Source: Platynereis dumerilii
Lineage: Eukaryota > Annelida > Polychaeta > Phyllodocida > Nereididae
NCBI GenBank assembly: GCA_026936325.1
Contig: JAPTHN010000108.1
Span: forward strand, 924,543 to 988,542
DNA length: 64,000 nt
Direction of reading: 5' to 3'
Position 1 is the first letter of the stretch. Every line of letters begins with the position of its first letter. Made by a program: the position numbers and the translations under genes. The notes under the pieces were generated by a model. That model was not told where the DNA came from. It saw only the letters and a program-made list of their open reading frames with translations, and searched no databases. This document shows, in pieces, positions 1 to 10,499 of this stretch.

Positions 1-257
1 ACTTTTGCTCGCCATACTTCTGCAATCTGCATGTGGCTGTAATTTGTCTATAAAACCATGGAAACATCAGGATGTGAACTTACAAGATATGATGGCACTA
101 CCATATCATATACCTTGCCAGGATCCAAGAAAACCCCACCGTCCCACAGTGCCCCGCGTCCCAATGTGCCCCCGTTCCCTAGACCGAAAAATGCTGTCAG
201 AATTCAAGCAGCCTTCGTTTTGAGTCAGATTTTGTCGGACTACCCGTTCCCCCTACA
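1..257. mobile_element. Right end of a TIR element cut by the window edge
   Basis: Ends CCCGTTCCCCCTA at about 245-257, like the right end of the element at 6231-8110 (GTTCCCCCTA). It also holds GTGCCCC and GTTCC repeats of the same motif. The left end is outside the window. Confidence 0.45.
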
Positions 258-1370
258 TTTAAAGTATCTAAAAATCAATGCTTCGTTGATTTGATAGTGC
301 ACATATAATATCAGTTCCTCAGCCAGATCAATGTAATTAGCATAACTACACATTTAATTACTTAAGCCTGGTGTAAAAAAGAAAACTGGAACAATTTTAT
401 ATCAGAACTGTACTTTTCGCCGCTATTAAAAGTAAAACATTTATATATCTAATGATACGGAAATTATGCCAGTAGTTCATTGTATTGTAATTAAAAACCT
501 GGACACACCTGCAAATTTTCCCAGAGTTCTGGAAGTGAACATGACCCACATGTGACTGAATCTAAGCAGCCTAAGTCATAGAAGTATAAATTCAGTAATG
601 GAATGTTCTAATGAAATTTAGAAGTTAGAGGAGCACATGTGCAGTACGTGATTATTCAAATTGGTTCACAAGAAGTATAAATCAGTACACAATTTGCATA
701 GAAGCACAAAATCAGTGTAATGGAGTACATTTGCAGCGTGGGTCTACGTACTGCTTTTGTGCTGATTTTGTACTTCCTCGCTGAGAAGCTGTACTGCTTT
801 TATACTATTTTTTCCTCCGGGTAAACATATTTGTCACATACGAGTTGGACTCAAAATTATCAACTTTAATTGATTACTAATATTATCAAGGAGATTAAGG
901 CAAAGTGCTTCTGGACCTACTTTAAAAATCCAAGCAGGTATATATTATAGTAACCAAAAGCTTTACCTTTTTCCAGTTGATTGATATTTTGAAGCATGTT
1001 GAAATTTACAATTGTCACAACATTTTGTACTTTTTTTGAGTACCGAAGGATGTTTTTTGGATTATATGGCTGATTCAACTACTTTCAGAAGATATGTCAT
1101 CTGGTATCGGGTTCACTAACCCGTTGTCCTTTGCTTTACTAATGAAGTGATCAATCATTCTGTTCAATCACTATTATGTTCTATTGTTCTAGTAGTGATT
1201 TATTTGAGCCAGCAGTTCCAATTCCATTCTTCAATTTGCATATCGTTTGCCCGATTTTTTTAATGATTTGTCAGTGATGTCAGACCATAAAGATTGATAT
1301 AATACCTGATATGTATTTATCATTAAGAGCAATGCTGGTACTTAAAATACAAAGGTTAACAGACAAAAGA
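258..1370. other. Unassigned sequence 3' of gene 1
   Basis: AT-rich, with no convincing coding frame, RNA gene or terminal repeat. Short phrases around AAGTATAAATCAGTAC and GTACTGCTTTTGTGCTGATT (580-800) form weak inverted repeats. Confidence 0.5.
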
Positions 1371-1387
1371 CGAGTAATGCTGAATTT

Positions 1388-1393
1388 TTTATT
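1388..1393 (-). terminator. Gene 1 poly(A) signal
   Basis: AATAAA on the minus strand, about 80 bases after the stop. It directly follows the 3' arm (1401-1394) of a conserved inverted repeat whose 5' arm is 1464-1457. Confidence 0.85.
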
Positions 1394-1471
1394 CACCAGT
1401 TCATCATCAAATCAATGACAGAATTTCTTCTTGTGAAGTCTATATAGATGCAAAGGAACTGGTGGTTGTCA

Positions 1472-4400
1472 TTACTCCTCATCTAAAACAGGAATGATTT
1501 GAATTAGAAATTGCAAGGGAAATGCTATAAGTGAAAGGACCAAAATCTGAAATCCATACAACAATTAAATTTTGTTGTGGCCTAAATAGCAACTCACCAG
1601 TTTTCTTGCACTTTCCAACCAAGCACTTTGCCCCTTTGATAGCCAATCTGGTTTTCCAACCAAATATCTTTCTGCGTTCTTCTGTGTGGTCTCGCTTTTC
1701 TTCTAAAAGAACAAGCGTTGAATTGTTGAACAGCTATAAGTGAAAGGACCAAAATCTGAAATCCATACAACAATCTGTTGTAGGCCAAATAGCGACTCAC
1801 CAGTTTTCTTGCACTTTCCAACCAAGCACTTTGCCCCTTTGATAGCCAATCTGGTTTTCCAACCAAATATTTTTCTGCGTTCTTCTGTGTGGTCTCGCTT
1901 TTCTTCTAAAAGAACAATTGGTGAATTGTTGAATTGGTAGGTATAACTTATTAGATGAACAAATATATGTCATCTATGGAATAACTTACTGTTGCTTAAA
2001 AATAATAACTCACCAGTTTTCTTGCACTTTCCAACCAAGCACTTTCCCGCTTTGATAGCCAATCTGGTTTTCCAACCAAATATTTTCCTACGCTCCTCTT
2101 GATGATCCCGCTTTTCTTCTAAAAATGTAAAGAGTGAAAATTAAAAATAGTATGTTATTGTAGACCTGAGCGAGGTCCTGGGGCATCTTTTTAGAACAAG
2201 AAATCTTTTGGAAGTAACAACTCATATATTTCAGGGTAATTTTTTCTTTCTTTATTAGCTCACTCAAATTTTTGCACTGGCAAAATCAATTTGAAAAAAA
2301 AAATCAGATAAAATATGTTTGCCCGCTCGCTTTACAGACAAAATATTTGGCATACTAAATACTTTTGATGTGGCCGAAATTATGACTCACCAGTTTTCTT
2401 GCACTTCCCAGCAATGCACTTTCCTGCTTTGATAGCCAATCTGGTTTTCCAACCAAATATCTTTCTGCGTTCTTCTGTGTGGTCTCGCTTTTCTTCAAAA
2501 AGAACAAGCAGTGAATTGTTGAACTGTTATAAGTAAACGGACCAAAATCTGAAATCCACACAACAATCTGTTGTGGCCCAAATAATAGCGACTCACCAGT
2601 TTTCTTGCACTTTCCAACAAGGCACTTTCCCGCTTTGATGGCCAATCTGGTTTTCCAACCAAATATTTTTCTGCGCTCCTCTGTATGGTCTCGCTTTTCC
2701 TCTGAAGAAAAAACAAGCAGTAGATTGTTGAATTGGTAAGTATAACTTATTAGATGAACAAAAATCTGTCATCTATGGAATAACTTACTGTTGCTTAGAA
2801 ATAATAACTCACCAGTTTTCTTGCACTTTCCAACAAGGCACTTTCCCGCTTTGATGGCCAATCTGGTTTTCCAACCAAATATTTTTCTGCGCTCTTCAGA
2901 CAGCTCTGGCTCTTCATCTAAAAATCCAAAGAGTGAAAAGTCATTATCAACAGGTGAGAAGTCCTGGTGTACCTTTTTGTAATATGACAACATTTAAAGT
3001 TAGTATGTCGCCAAGATAAAACGATGTCCAAAAGGTGGATTAAAGTCATATTAAACCTATTCCAACAACAACATTTACTTAACTGTCATTCTATGCTCAA
3101 TATGTGAAGATAGATTCCTTTCAAACATGTAAACAAACAGTTTTTCATGCTGTGAAAAAGTCCTGTTTTGTTTACAAATCACGAAATGCAGGGCTCTCCT
3201 TAAGTAATTTAAGGCTTTACAATCAATTAAACCCACTTAATTATGGAAAACACACAATTCTGTTGCCTTGAGGTGTATACTATACTTAAAATCTATCAGT
3301 TTATGATCTATTAAGGCAAGTTTAATTTCACATAGAATTGGTGGACTTACTACCTTTAAAGGTAGTAAGTCCGGCGTTTCTATGTAAAATTAAACTTGCA
3401 TTTATAGATCATAACTGAGAGATTTTAAGTATAGTATGCACTTCCAATCAACAGAGTAGCATGTTTTCCATAATTAAGTGAGTTTAATTGATTGCAAGGC
3501 CTTAAATTACTTAAGGAGAGCCCTGCATTGCTTGATTTGTAAACAATGCAGGACTTTTTCACGGCATGAAAAACTATTTGTTTACATTTTTCAAGAAAAT
3601 AAACTTCACATACTGCTATTAAAATAGCAATCAGATAAATTTTTCAACTGGAATGTGTTAAATATTACTGAAATCTATCTATAGACAGTCAATTAAATAT
3701 GCGGACATACTACCTTTAAGGAAATAAACAGCCATCCTTTGATGGCGCTTTGGCGGTTAGAAAAAATGTGTTAGAAACTTATTCAATTTTTATTTTTTTG
3801 GCTAACCATAAATTAATTCACTGTAGCCTGAATAAAGATTACTAAATTTCTATCACTTTATCACTATTTGCAACATTCTGCCTCTCAATATGTTTTTTCC
3901 ACCTAGTTATTTTTCTGTGCTCCACTCGTCAGAATGATTCAGAAATGTTTTCTCTGTCATTCTGTGATTTGCAACTCATCTCATTCACTATTTGTAAGTG
4001 TAGAATTAACTAATAATCATGTATATATCCAATTACACATTTTGCAGGTAGATCTTTTTTTAACTTGTCACTTTATATAGAAATAATATGATATTGTTTG
4101 GCTGATATCCTCTGAATCACATCATAATACTTTTTTACTAACCAGTATCCTCCGTATTGAGATCTCTGGTTTCTTCCTCCGGGATGGCCAAATTGTCCTG
4201 GAGCTGAAAAAATATATAAACTCAATGAACAGTGAAAAAAAGATTAAGCGAGTACAAAATTATAGAAAGCAAAGCCACAAAGAGAATCTTACCTCTCTAT
4301 CCTCCTCCTCAACCTCATTCATCTGAAAACAATATTATATCAAGGTTAGTGACTTTGTACACATAGTAATTCATCCTCCAAATGCGGGATTTGTTTGTAC

Positions 4401-5296
4401 GTACAGTCTGTCACTTTGATATAGAAAAAATGAGGACCAGTTCACCGTGAAAAATGGACTTCTTGATTCATGATAGCTGATGAAGTGTCATCTTCTCTAC
4501 TTTCAATATGGGAAACATAGAGGCTGTTTGATTAGTCATGATCAAGAAAAGGCCATTTGACATGTCTTAACTGATTTTAGAGTGAAAATCAGATGCATAA
4601 TCCATCGTTTGGCTGTCACCAACAAGTGGGATAAGTCTCCTTAAATCAAATTAACATTTAAAGTATTGGGTATGATCATGACAAAATTTAATCATCAGCA
4701 TGATGACACACAACGTGCCATTTTCACAGGGTAACAGTCCACTCTTTTTCCTCTATATCAAAGTGGCAGTAGTTTTAGTTAAAGTGGTGATATTAACATT
4801 TTGACTCTTTCGACAGAGGCTGCAAAAAATGCATGCCTTCTGTGGAGCCAATTGTGCTTCAAATTAGCATTTAAAAGAGATTCAATGTTAAAGATACTCT
4901 GAATACCAATTCAGGGGTTCCCCTGCATTGGAGGCGGGAAATCAACTGAAGAAGAAGAAGAAGAAGAAGTGACAGACTGTAACTCACAGTAGCCTCATTT
5001 AGTGGATGGATGGATGATTTGAACCGTATTCATGCAAAATAATGTACTGAGGGAAAAAATAAAATAAATCTAATCTTAAAATCTATGGTAAATCACTGAA
5101 CCAAATAGACAGGAGAGAGCCACTGGAATCGCCCTCACCAATACTGAATATTCATCAAAAGCAACAGAAAGAAGAATGAAAAGATATTTACAGCTCTCGT
5201 CTCAACCGGATTCATATCATTGACAGCATCATCTCCGAGGGCCAGGCCCACGAGGCAGACTAGGGCCACGTTGAACAACAAAAGTGAAGTCTTCAT
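1472..5296 (-). CDS. Gene 1: multi-cassette secreted cationic peptide precursor (277 aa, six cassettes)
   Basis: Spliced gene. Coding exons in transcript order: 5296-5192, 4322-4293, 4203-4143, then cassettes 2917-2813, 2701-2597, 2492-2391, 2118-2014, 1905-1801 and 1702-1598, and last exon 1482-1472 (DEE-stop). The summed length is 834 bp, which closes in frame. Exon 1 starts MKTSLLLFNVALVCLVG, a hydrophobic signal peptide, followed by GDDAVNDMN. The next two exons are acidic (MNEVEEEDRE; LQDNLAIPEEETRDLN). Each cassette has EEKR or an equivalent, a DHTEE spacer, RRK, and a core IFGWKTRLAIK with ring CLVGKC or CIAGKC. All introns are GT-AG. A non-coding first exon (about 5435-5415) lies below a TATA box. 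Likely role, inferred: a secreted precursor cut at KR and RR to release six antimicrobial-type peptides. Neuropeptide or toxin remain possible. Structure is firm, function is not. Confidence 0.87.
1598..1702 (-). CDS. Gene 1 cassette exon 6
   Basis: 105 bp, phase 1-1. EEKRDHTEERRK, core IFGWKTRLAIKGAK, ring CLVGKC. Followed by the DEE-stop exon. Confidence 0.88.
1801..1905 (-). CDS. Gene 1 cassette exon 5
   Basis: 105 bp, phase 1-1. Core IFGWKTRLAIKGAK, ring CLVGKC. Nearly identical to cassette 6, including about 60 bases of intron. Its further upstream flank matches that of cassette 2. Confidence 0.88.
2014..2118 (-). CDS. Gene 1 cassette exon 4
   Basis: 105 bp, phase 1-1. Spacer DHQEE, core IFGWKTRLAIKAGK, ring CLVGKC. 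Its intron flanks match those of cassette 1, so the two are copies from a block duplication. Confidence 0.88.
2391..2492 (-). CDS. Gene 1 cassette exon 3 (shifted acceptor)
   Basis: 102 bp. The acceptor used by sister exons (TAG before AAGAAAAGC) reads TTG here. The next AG, three bases downstream, restores an exon one codon shorter and still in frame (EKR instead of EEKR). The ring is CIAGKC, the only one in gene 1 not CLVGKC. Confidence 0.78.
2597..2701 (-). CDS. Gene 1 cassette exon 2
   Basis: 105 bp, phase 1-1. Reads EEKRDHTEERRK, core IFGWKTRLAIKAGK, ring CLVGKC, tail KKT. Acceptor TTCAG, donor GTGAGT. Confidence 0.88.
2813..2917 (-). CDS. Gene 1 cassette exon 1
   Basis: 105 bp, phase 1 at both ends. 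It opens DEEPELSEERRK rather than the usual KR-DH spacer, so only the RR site precedes its peptide. The core is IFGWKTRLAIKAGK with ring CLVGKC and tail KKT. The donor is GTGAGT. Confidence 0.88.
2997..3356 (-). mobile_element. 360-bp MITE, older copy, inverted
   Basis: Reverse-oriented, diverged copy of the MITE at 3359-3716, lying head to head with it and sharing one TA (3357-3358). Outer end AAGTTAGTATGTCG, inner end CTTACTACCTT. Confidence 0.75.
3359..3716 (+). mobile_element. 358-bp MITE with TA target site
   Basis: Ends AAGGTAGTAAGTCCGGC and GCGGACATACTACCTT, imperfect terminal inverted repeats flanked by TA on both sides. No coding capacity. Sits in the gene 1 intron before cassette 1. 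Matches the copy at 6482-6839 without visible differences. Confidence 0.82.
3885..3930 (-). pseudogene. Relic of a cassette exon in a gene 1 intron
   Basis: On the minus strand this reads GAGCACAGAAAAATAACTAG and then GTGGAAAAA. It resembles the ERRKI(I/F)GWK part of the cassettes (here EHRKITRWK). No usable acceptor, donor or cysteine ring remains around it. It may be a dead cassette between the acidic exon and cassette 1. The match is short. Confidence 0.4.
4404..4979. mobile_element. 576-bp TIR element in gene 1 intron
   Basis: Perfect 13-bp ends CAGTCTGTCACTT / AAGTGACAGACTG flanked by TA. Internally CACTTTGATATAG near the left recurs inverted (CTATATCAAAGTG) near 4755. A (GAA)n run lies at 4949-4968. 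Related fragments occur in the introns of genes 3 and 4. Confidence 0.7.
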
Positions 5297-5461
5297 CCTG
5301 AGATAAATGTAAAAGACCTATTATCTTGTAAATTAATAGTTGTTTCACACTGGTAAAATTCAAAACGAATATATAACATTCGCAACAAAATTAATCAAGT
5401 AGATTTGCACTTACCTGATACCTTTGCAGTAAAGGCGATGTCAGGTCCAGAATCCACCACT

Positions 5462-5537
5462 CTTTTATACCAAATTTTCTGAGGTAATTAAATAACAAAC
5501 TCGTCAAAATGTGACATGAAAAATCCTCTGAACAAAC
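5462..5537 (-). promoter_or_regulatory. Gene 1 promoter: TATA box and conserved upstream element
   Basis: TATAAAAG lies at 5469-5462, about 30 bases before the inferred start near 5435. At 5537-5511 the minus strand reads GTTTGTTCAGAGGATTTTTC, matching genes 2-4 at the same spacing. GTTTGTT resembles a forkhead site. Confidence 0.65.
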
Positions 5538-6230
5538 TTCATGTATGAACCCTTAATAAAATTATATTAAAAAAGTGTCATATTGTATAAACAGCTAATG
5601 TGAAAATAATTCTTGGAAATGATTGGGTTGAAAGTTACCATGCCATTGACAGTTTCATTAGTGAAAGTTTTCAATAAAAAACTTCACACATTTGAGGCTG
5701 ATTTACTTATTATAAAATAATGTAATTTGAAAATAACATGTGAAAATGAGTGGGTTGACAGTAGCCAAACAGACAATTGTTTTCGTAAGAGAAAATTTTC
5801 ATTAAAAAAAATCGTACCTTTGAAACAAACCTCTATCTATATGGGACTGATTTACGATATGTGAATATTGTACAAAAGGTTATATTGTTGGAGGTTGATA
5901 TTTTTGATATACAGAGTATATCATATATGTATATTTAAAATGATTTTTAAGTTGAAATGAAAATATTGTTAAAAACTTGGCTACTTAATGATATCCAGAG
6001 AATATAAAAGTATAAAAATTACGGATGATACTATCCCTTTTAACCATATATTTTTAAAATATTTTTTATGGATATTGATAGGAAGTCTCATAGTATACTT
6101 CTTTCTCCTGCTTGTATGTGCACTGTACTATTTGTACATATGAAAATTCAAATAGTGCAACAAATTCAAAAGCCTGTGTGTCCACTCTTACAGATGATTT
6201 CATATTTGTAGACATCAGTGGTAGAAAATA
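5538..6230. other. Unassigned intergenic sequence upstream of gene 1
   Basis: AT-rich. No gene, terminal repeat or tRNA-like box seen. Confidence 0.5.
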
Positions 6231-6481
6231 GGGGGAATGGGGACACAGTAAATCAGCAAAGTTTAGTTTTACCATATCTCAATGAGTTACAGTTTCCGTT
6301 CCAAAATGAATGGCTTCAATGAAAGGTACAGATCTCCACTACACTCAAACTATCAAAACAAAAACGATGCTTTAGATCTTTGAGATATTGGGTGAAAAAG
6401 GTCGGGTGATTCACTGTGCCCCATTAAATTCTGGGGGCACAGTGAATCGGTGCTATTTTGTTTATTAAAATTAAATACTTA

Positions 6482-6839
6482 AAGGTAGTAAGTCCGGCGT
6501 TTCTATGTAAAATTAAACTTGCATTTATAGATCATAACTGAGAGATTTTAAGTATAGTATGCACTTCCAATCAACAGAGTAGCATGTTTTCCATAATTAA
6601 GTGAGTTTAATTGATTGCAAGGCCTTAAATTACTTAAGGAGAGCCCTGCATTGCTTGATTTGTAAACAATGCAGGACTTTTTCACGGCATGAAAAACTAT
6701 TTGTTTACATTTTTCAAGAAAATAAACTTCACATACTGCTATTAAAATAGCAATCAGATAAATTTTTCAACTGGAATGTGTTAAATATTACTGAAATCTA
6801 TCTATAGACAGTCAATTAAATATGCGGACATACTACCTT
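6482..6839 (+). mobile_element. 358-bp MITE, second young copy, nested
   Basis: Same length and, by eye, same sequence as 3359-3716, flanked by TA (6480-6481, 6840-6841). Inserted in the larger TIR element. Confidence 0.82.
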
Positions 6840-6902
6840 TAATATATGTTTACAGTGACAGTATGATGACATAACATACCTAAGCATATTACCTTTGAAG
6901 TA

Positions 6903-7838
6903 CCGTACAAAGGGGTGACTTTGAACAGTTTTCGCCTCAATTATCTTACCATTAAAAGTGTATAAGATCCTCAAAGTATTTAATGTGATTAAATGTAAGC
7001 TACTGGAATCTAGTTAAACTGCGCATCGGCATTTTGAGATATACATCACGCAAGTGCAAATTTTAGTGCATAAATGAGTGTTCAAACTCACCCCGAGGAT
7101 ACGGGGTGACTTTGAACAGAGTGTGTTTCAGTGAAAGAAAACCATCAATACTCAGAAAACAAATGTTTTATCATTATTTATGAATTTTTAAGGGCTTGAT
7201 TGCCTTTGCCTAAAAATTTGTGTCTGTTTTTTTTTGTATTTTCTGAAATTATTATTCTTGGTGTACTTCTGTGCCATTGGAGCTAAATTATTGCTAAATA
7301 TCAGTGTGATAAAATGTTCACACATTATTTATATGCACAGTATAATGAAATATGATAGAACAGTGAATATAGTGTACCCAAAAATGAGATGGTCTCTGCA
7401 CTCTCTAACACAATGTGGTGTTCAAAGTCACCCCGAAATTGTGTTGCAAGTCAAAATCATCTACTAAAATTATTTGTTGTCGGTCTCTTCGAATAGCTTG
7501 AAATAAGTTTTTGGTGGCTTTCAGAAGTATTTGAGTGGCATTGCAATGAGGCAGGTATTTATGAGGCCAGGCTTATTCAGTACTGTTGTAGGCACAGAAG
7601 TTTACACACTATGGTAACTTGCAAAAATAATGACATGGTGAGTTTATTTCATCAAAATCAAGAAAAAAAAATCCAGTCGCAATGATTTTATGCAAAAAGA
7701 ACCTAGACCTTAGTAGAATATAATCAGAAGTCAAATACTTCCTGTATCTTATATAACTTTGCATTCACAGAGGATCAATCTTTTTCTGAATAGTGTTCAA
7801 AGTCACCCAAGGCTGTTCAAAGTCACCCCATTGTACGG
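6903..7838. mobile_element. 936-bp TIR element with iterated GGGGTGACTTTGAACA motif, nested
   Basis: Flanked by TA. Ends CCGTACAAAGGGGTGACTTT and AAAGTCACCCCATTGTACGG. The motif GTTCAAAGTCACCC or its complement recurs near 7090-7120, 7420-7435 and 7796-7830. No transposase frame, so non-autonomous. Confidence 0.76.
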
Positions 7839-8110
7839 TACAGCATTGAAGGACAAAACGTTTTAAATCTTAAGAAGTTCAGCACTCAAAAAATTTTTAG
7901 TCGCTGGTGCGTAACCAAATTTTGGCTCAAAATCACACTTTAGCTTATACTGACAAAACAATACATGCATCATCAAATATCTTCACATATTCATTTAGGT
8001 ATCCCCCAAAGTATGCCTACACATCTGACATTTCAGAAATACTGCTTATCAGCATACTGTGAAATCCACTGATTAACTGTGGCAAGCAATTCACTTGTCC
8101 CCGTTCCCCC

Positions 8111-9225
8111 TACATCATTTTTCTCTCTCCTGAAAAGTGATATAGCATTTTACATGAAAGACCATTACATTCTAATCCATTGATCTCCTCAATGGAACTG
8201 ACTCTAACTGTTTCAAGTGATAGTTTCTGTTTGTGTTTCACATATTTTTAGTACACACATTCTCAAAGTCAAATACTATGCCTTCAGATAAATGGGATCA
8301 GATGACCCACATACATGATTATTTTTACAGAAAACAAACAAACACATGTATGTAACATTTTCTCAGAGGAGGGCTCTGCTCAGACGACTTGACAATGGGC
8401 TATCAATAACTGGGTTCCTGGTTGCATTCCCACTATGATTTCCTTACGAATGTTGACCACATCACTCGATCATCTTCCTGTCCTATTCAGAATTTATGAC
8501 TGGGGAGGGGGTTTGGGGTTTTGATGGAACTTAGTGTCGAAAGTGATACCCCCTTTGGTTTCATGAATATTTGAAGCACCTCCCTTTTGTTAAAATTTCA
8601 TTAAACAATTAAGCATGTTGAGAAAAACTGGTACCCCATCAGGACAAATTCCCATTGCCCCAAGTCATAAGAAGCGTGTGCAAAAAGGTGATTTCCACTC
8701 AAGTAAAACTTTAGAAACTACCACCTCCTCACCTCAACCCAGTCATAATAAAATTTAATCTGAATGGTCCCTCACTGTTGTCACAGACAATGCTTTTGGT
8801 CAAGGCATGCTAATTTAGTTTTCAGGGAAGTGAAGCCATTCAGAGCCAGCTTGAGACTGATTTAATATCAACTGAAGCCAACAGTTACACAGGGGTGTGA
8901 AAAACAACAGTTCATGAGGAAATGTAAGAGTTCATGTGGATGGCGGTTTGACATGTGTGAACAACTGCCACAATACCAAGTTGGCCTTTGCAGCATTTTA
9001 TTGGTTGAAATTATGACATCATTTATCCAGCCAACATCACTCGCTTGAAGCAAACCGAAAAAAGGCGACACGCTGTGCGCAGCTTGACCAATCACCTGGC
9101 AGGATTTTCTGATGTCAGACCAAAAAATTTTGCAATTTTTTTTCTTATTTGATCAAAGTCTACAAATATGAAGTCACTTGTAAAATGTTGAAGTCAATAT
9201 AAAAGTTTCCATGCATATTGGAAGT
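8111..9225. other. Unassigned intergenic sequence
   Basis: No convincing coding frame, RNA or repeat structure seen. Confidence 0.45.
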
Positions 9226-9229
9226 GATG

Positions 9230-10030
9230 AAGATTTTTAAATGAACCTTTTAAGATTCCATCTTTAGAGTTTTAATTTGAGAGTTGGAACAAACGAAGGT
9301 TCTTCAAATGAACATGAAGGAATTCTCTGATGGTTTGATTCACGGACGGCTTATCGGGTTCTTTTGTTGGGACAGATGGCGGTTCTTGAAATAAATCTGC
9401 AAAGGTTCATCTGGAGGCTCATTCATTGGACTGGTTAATATAATGGTTCTTTTGAGACTTGGAACAGTTGAAGGTTCTCAATAAACCTGTAAAGGGGTTT
9501 TATCCATTGAAAAGCCACAGATTTGTTGACACAGGGGTAGGCTCACTCAAAGGATGCTGGTTCAGCCTGAAATAATGTCACTGAGCTGCAATGCCGCACA
9601 TGTTGGGTCAATATACTGGCCTTTTATTCAGCCTGCTGTCATAAGAATCAGAGAAGGAATCTTTGAGATATTCGAGTTTGTTTAAGCGGTACTTATTTTT
9701 GTTGAACTGTTTTTGTGAAGATAATTCTGAGCCATTATAAATCACAAAAGTACAAATCTCCAGAAAAAACTTCATGGGTTCATTTGAAAAGCCATCATCA
9801 GTTCCAACTCTCTCAAAAGTACTCTAACGCAGTCCAATAAATGAACCTCCAGACGAAACCTTTGTAGATTTATTGAAGGAACCTTCATCTATTCCTACCA
9901 TTAAAAGAACCCTTAATCAGTCCAAAAAATTAACCTCTTGATGAAACGTCTAAAGTTTCATTTGAACCTTTATCTGTTCGGATTCTCAAAATAACCGTTT
10001 TAAAAGCATCTCGAGAAGTGACCTTCTAGA
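9230..10030. repeat. Fold-back repeat with iterated arms
   Basis: The left arm (9240-9500) carries phrases such as GGTTCATCTGGAGG, TCATTGGACTG and GAAGGTTCTTC. The right arm (9780-10010) carries them inverted (CCTCCAGACGAAACC, CAGTCCAATAAATGAAC, GGAACCTTCATC). Each arm holds 2-3 copies of a roughly 100-bp unit. Possibly a fold-back transposon; exact ends not found. Confidence 0.6.
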
Positions 10031-10404
10031 GGATGAATTTCACCTTGAGGGGGAGCAACCAGCCGATTGACACTTCATCAAGAGACTGGAGAAAATTGTC
10101 TCTGGATCATACCAATATAGGTATAGTGGACAACTGAAGACTTATTTTGGACTGCTTTTACTGTTTGGGTTTCTTGGAAGATATCCGAAATTATTTGAGT
10201 GTGGTATGAACATGTTTTTGGAATTTTTTTTTGTGCAAGCTTAAAATCAAACATTTGAAATGTGGTGAACATACAATCAGCGTGTGCTGGCTCAGACAAA
10301 AATAGCATGCAGCGCATGCACCGTGTCCTCGAGCAATTTAATAACCCTTATAACTCAATGGGATATGATCATTACATTAACACATCTCTATAAATTGTTA
10401 AAAG

Positions 10405-10493
10405 TTGCATTCTATCAATAGATCTATCAATCTACCTATCAATCTATCTATCTGTCTATCTATGTGTCTATGTGTCTATCTGTCTATCTTTAG
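10405..10493 (+). repeat. CTAT/CTGT microsatellite
   Basis: Imperfect (CTAT)n with CTGT and GTGT variants. Confidence 0.85.
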
Positions 10494-10499
10494 TAATTG

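Larger units (their letters stand above)
6231..8110. mobile_element. TIR element hosting two nested insertions
   Basis: Ends GGGGGAATGGGGACA and TGTCCCCGTTCCCCC (one mismatch), flanked by TA. The motif recurs inside (GATTCACTGTGCCCC, GGGGGCACAGTGAATC near 6410-6450). A 358-bp MITE and a 936-bp TIR element are inserted in it; the remainder is about 580 bp and non-coding. Confidence 0.68.

Noticed and set aside
1594-1866. A 90-codon minus-strand frame reading VGKPDWLSKGQSAWLESARK across two cassette exons and the intron between
   Set aside because: It is the wrong frame of the cassette exons and reads through splice sites. The spliced frame gives a conserved secreted precursor in all gene copies.
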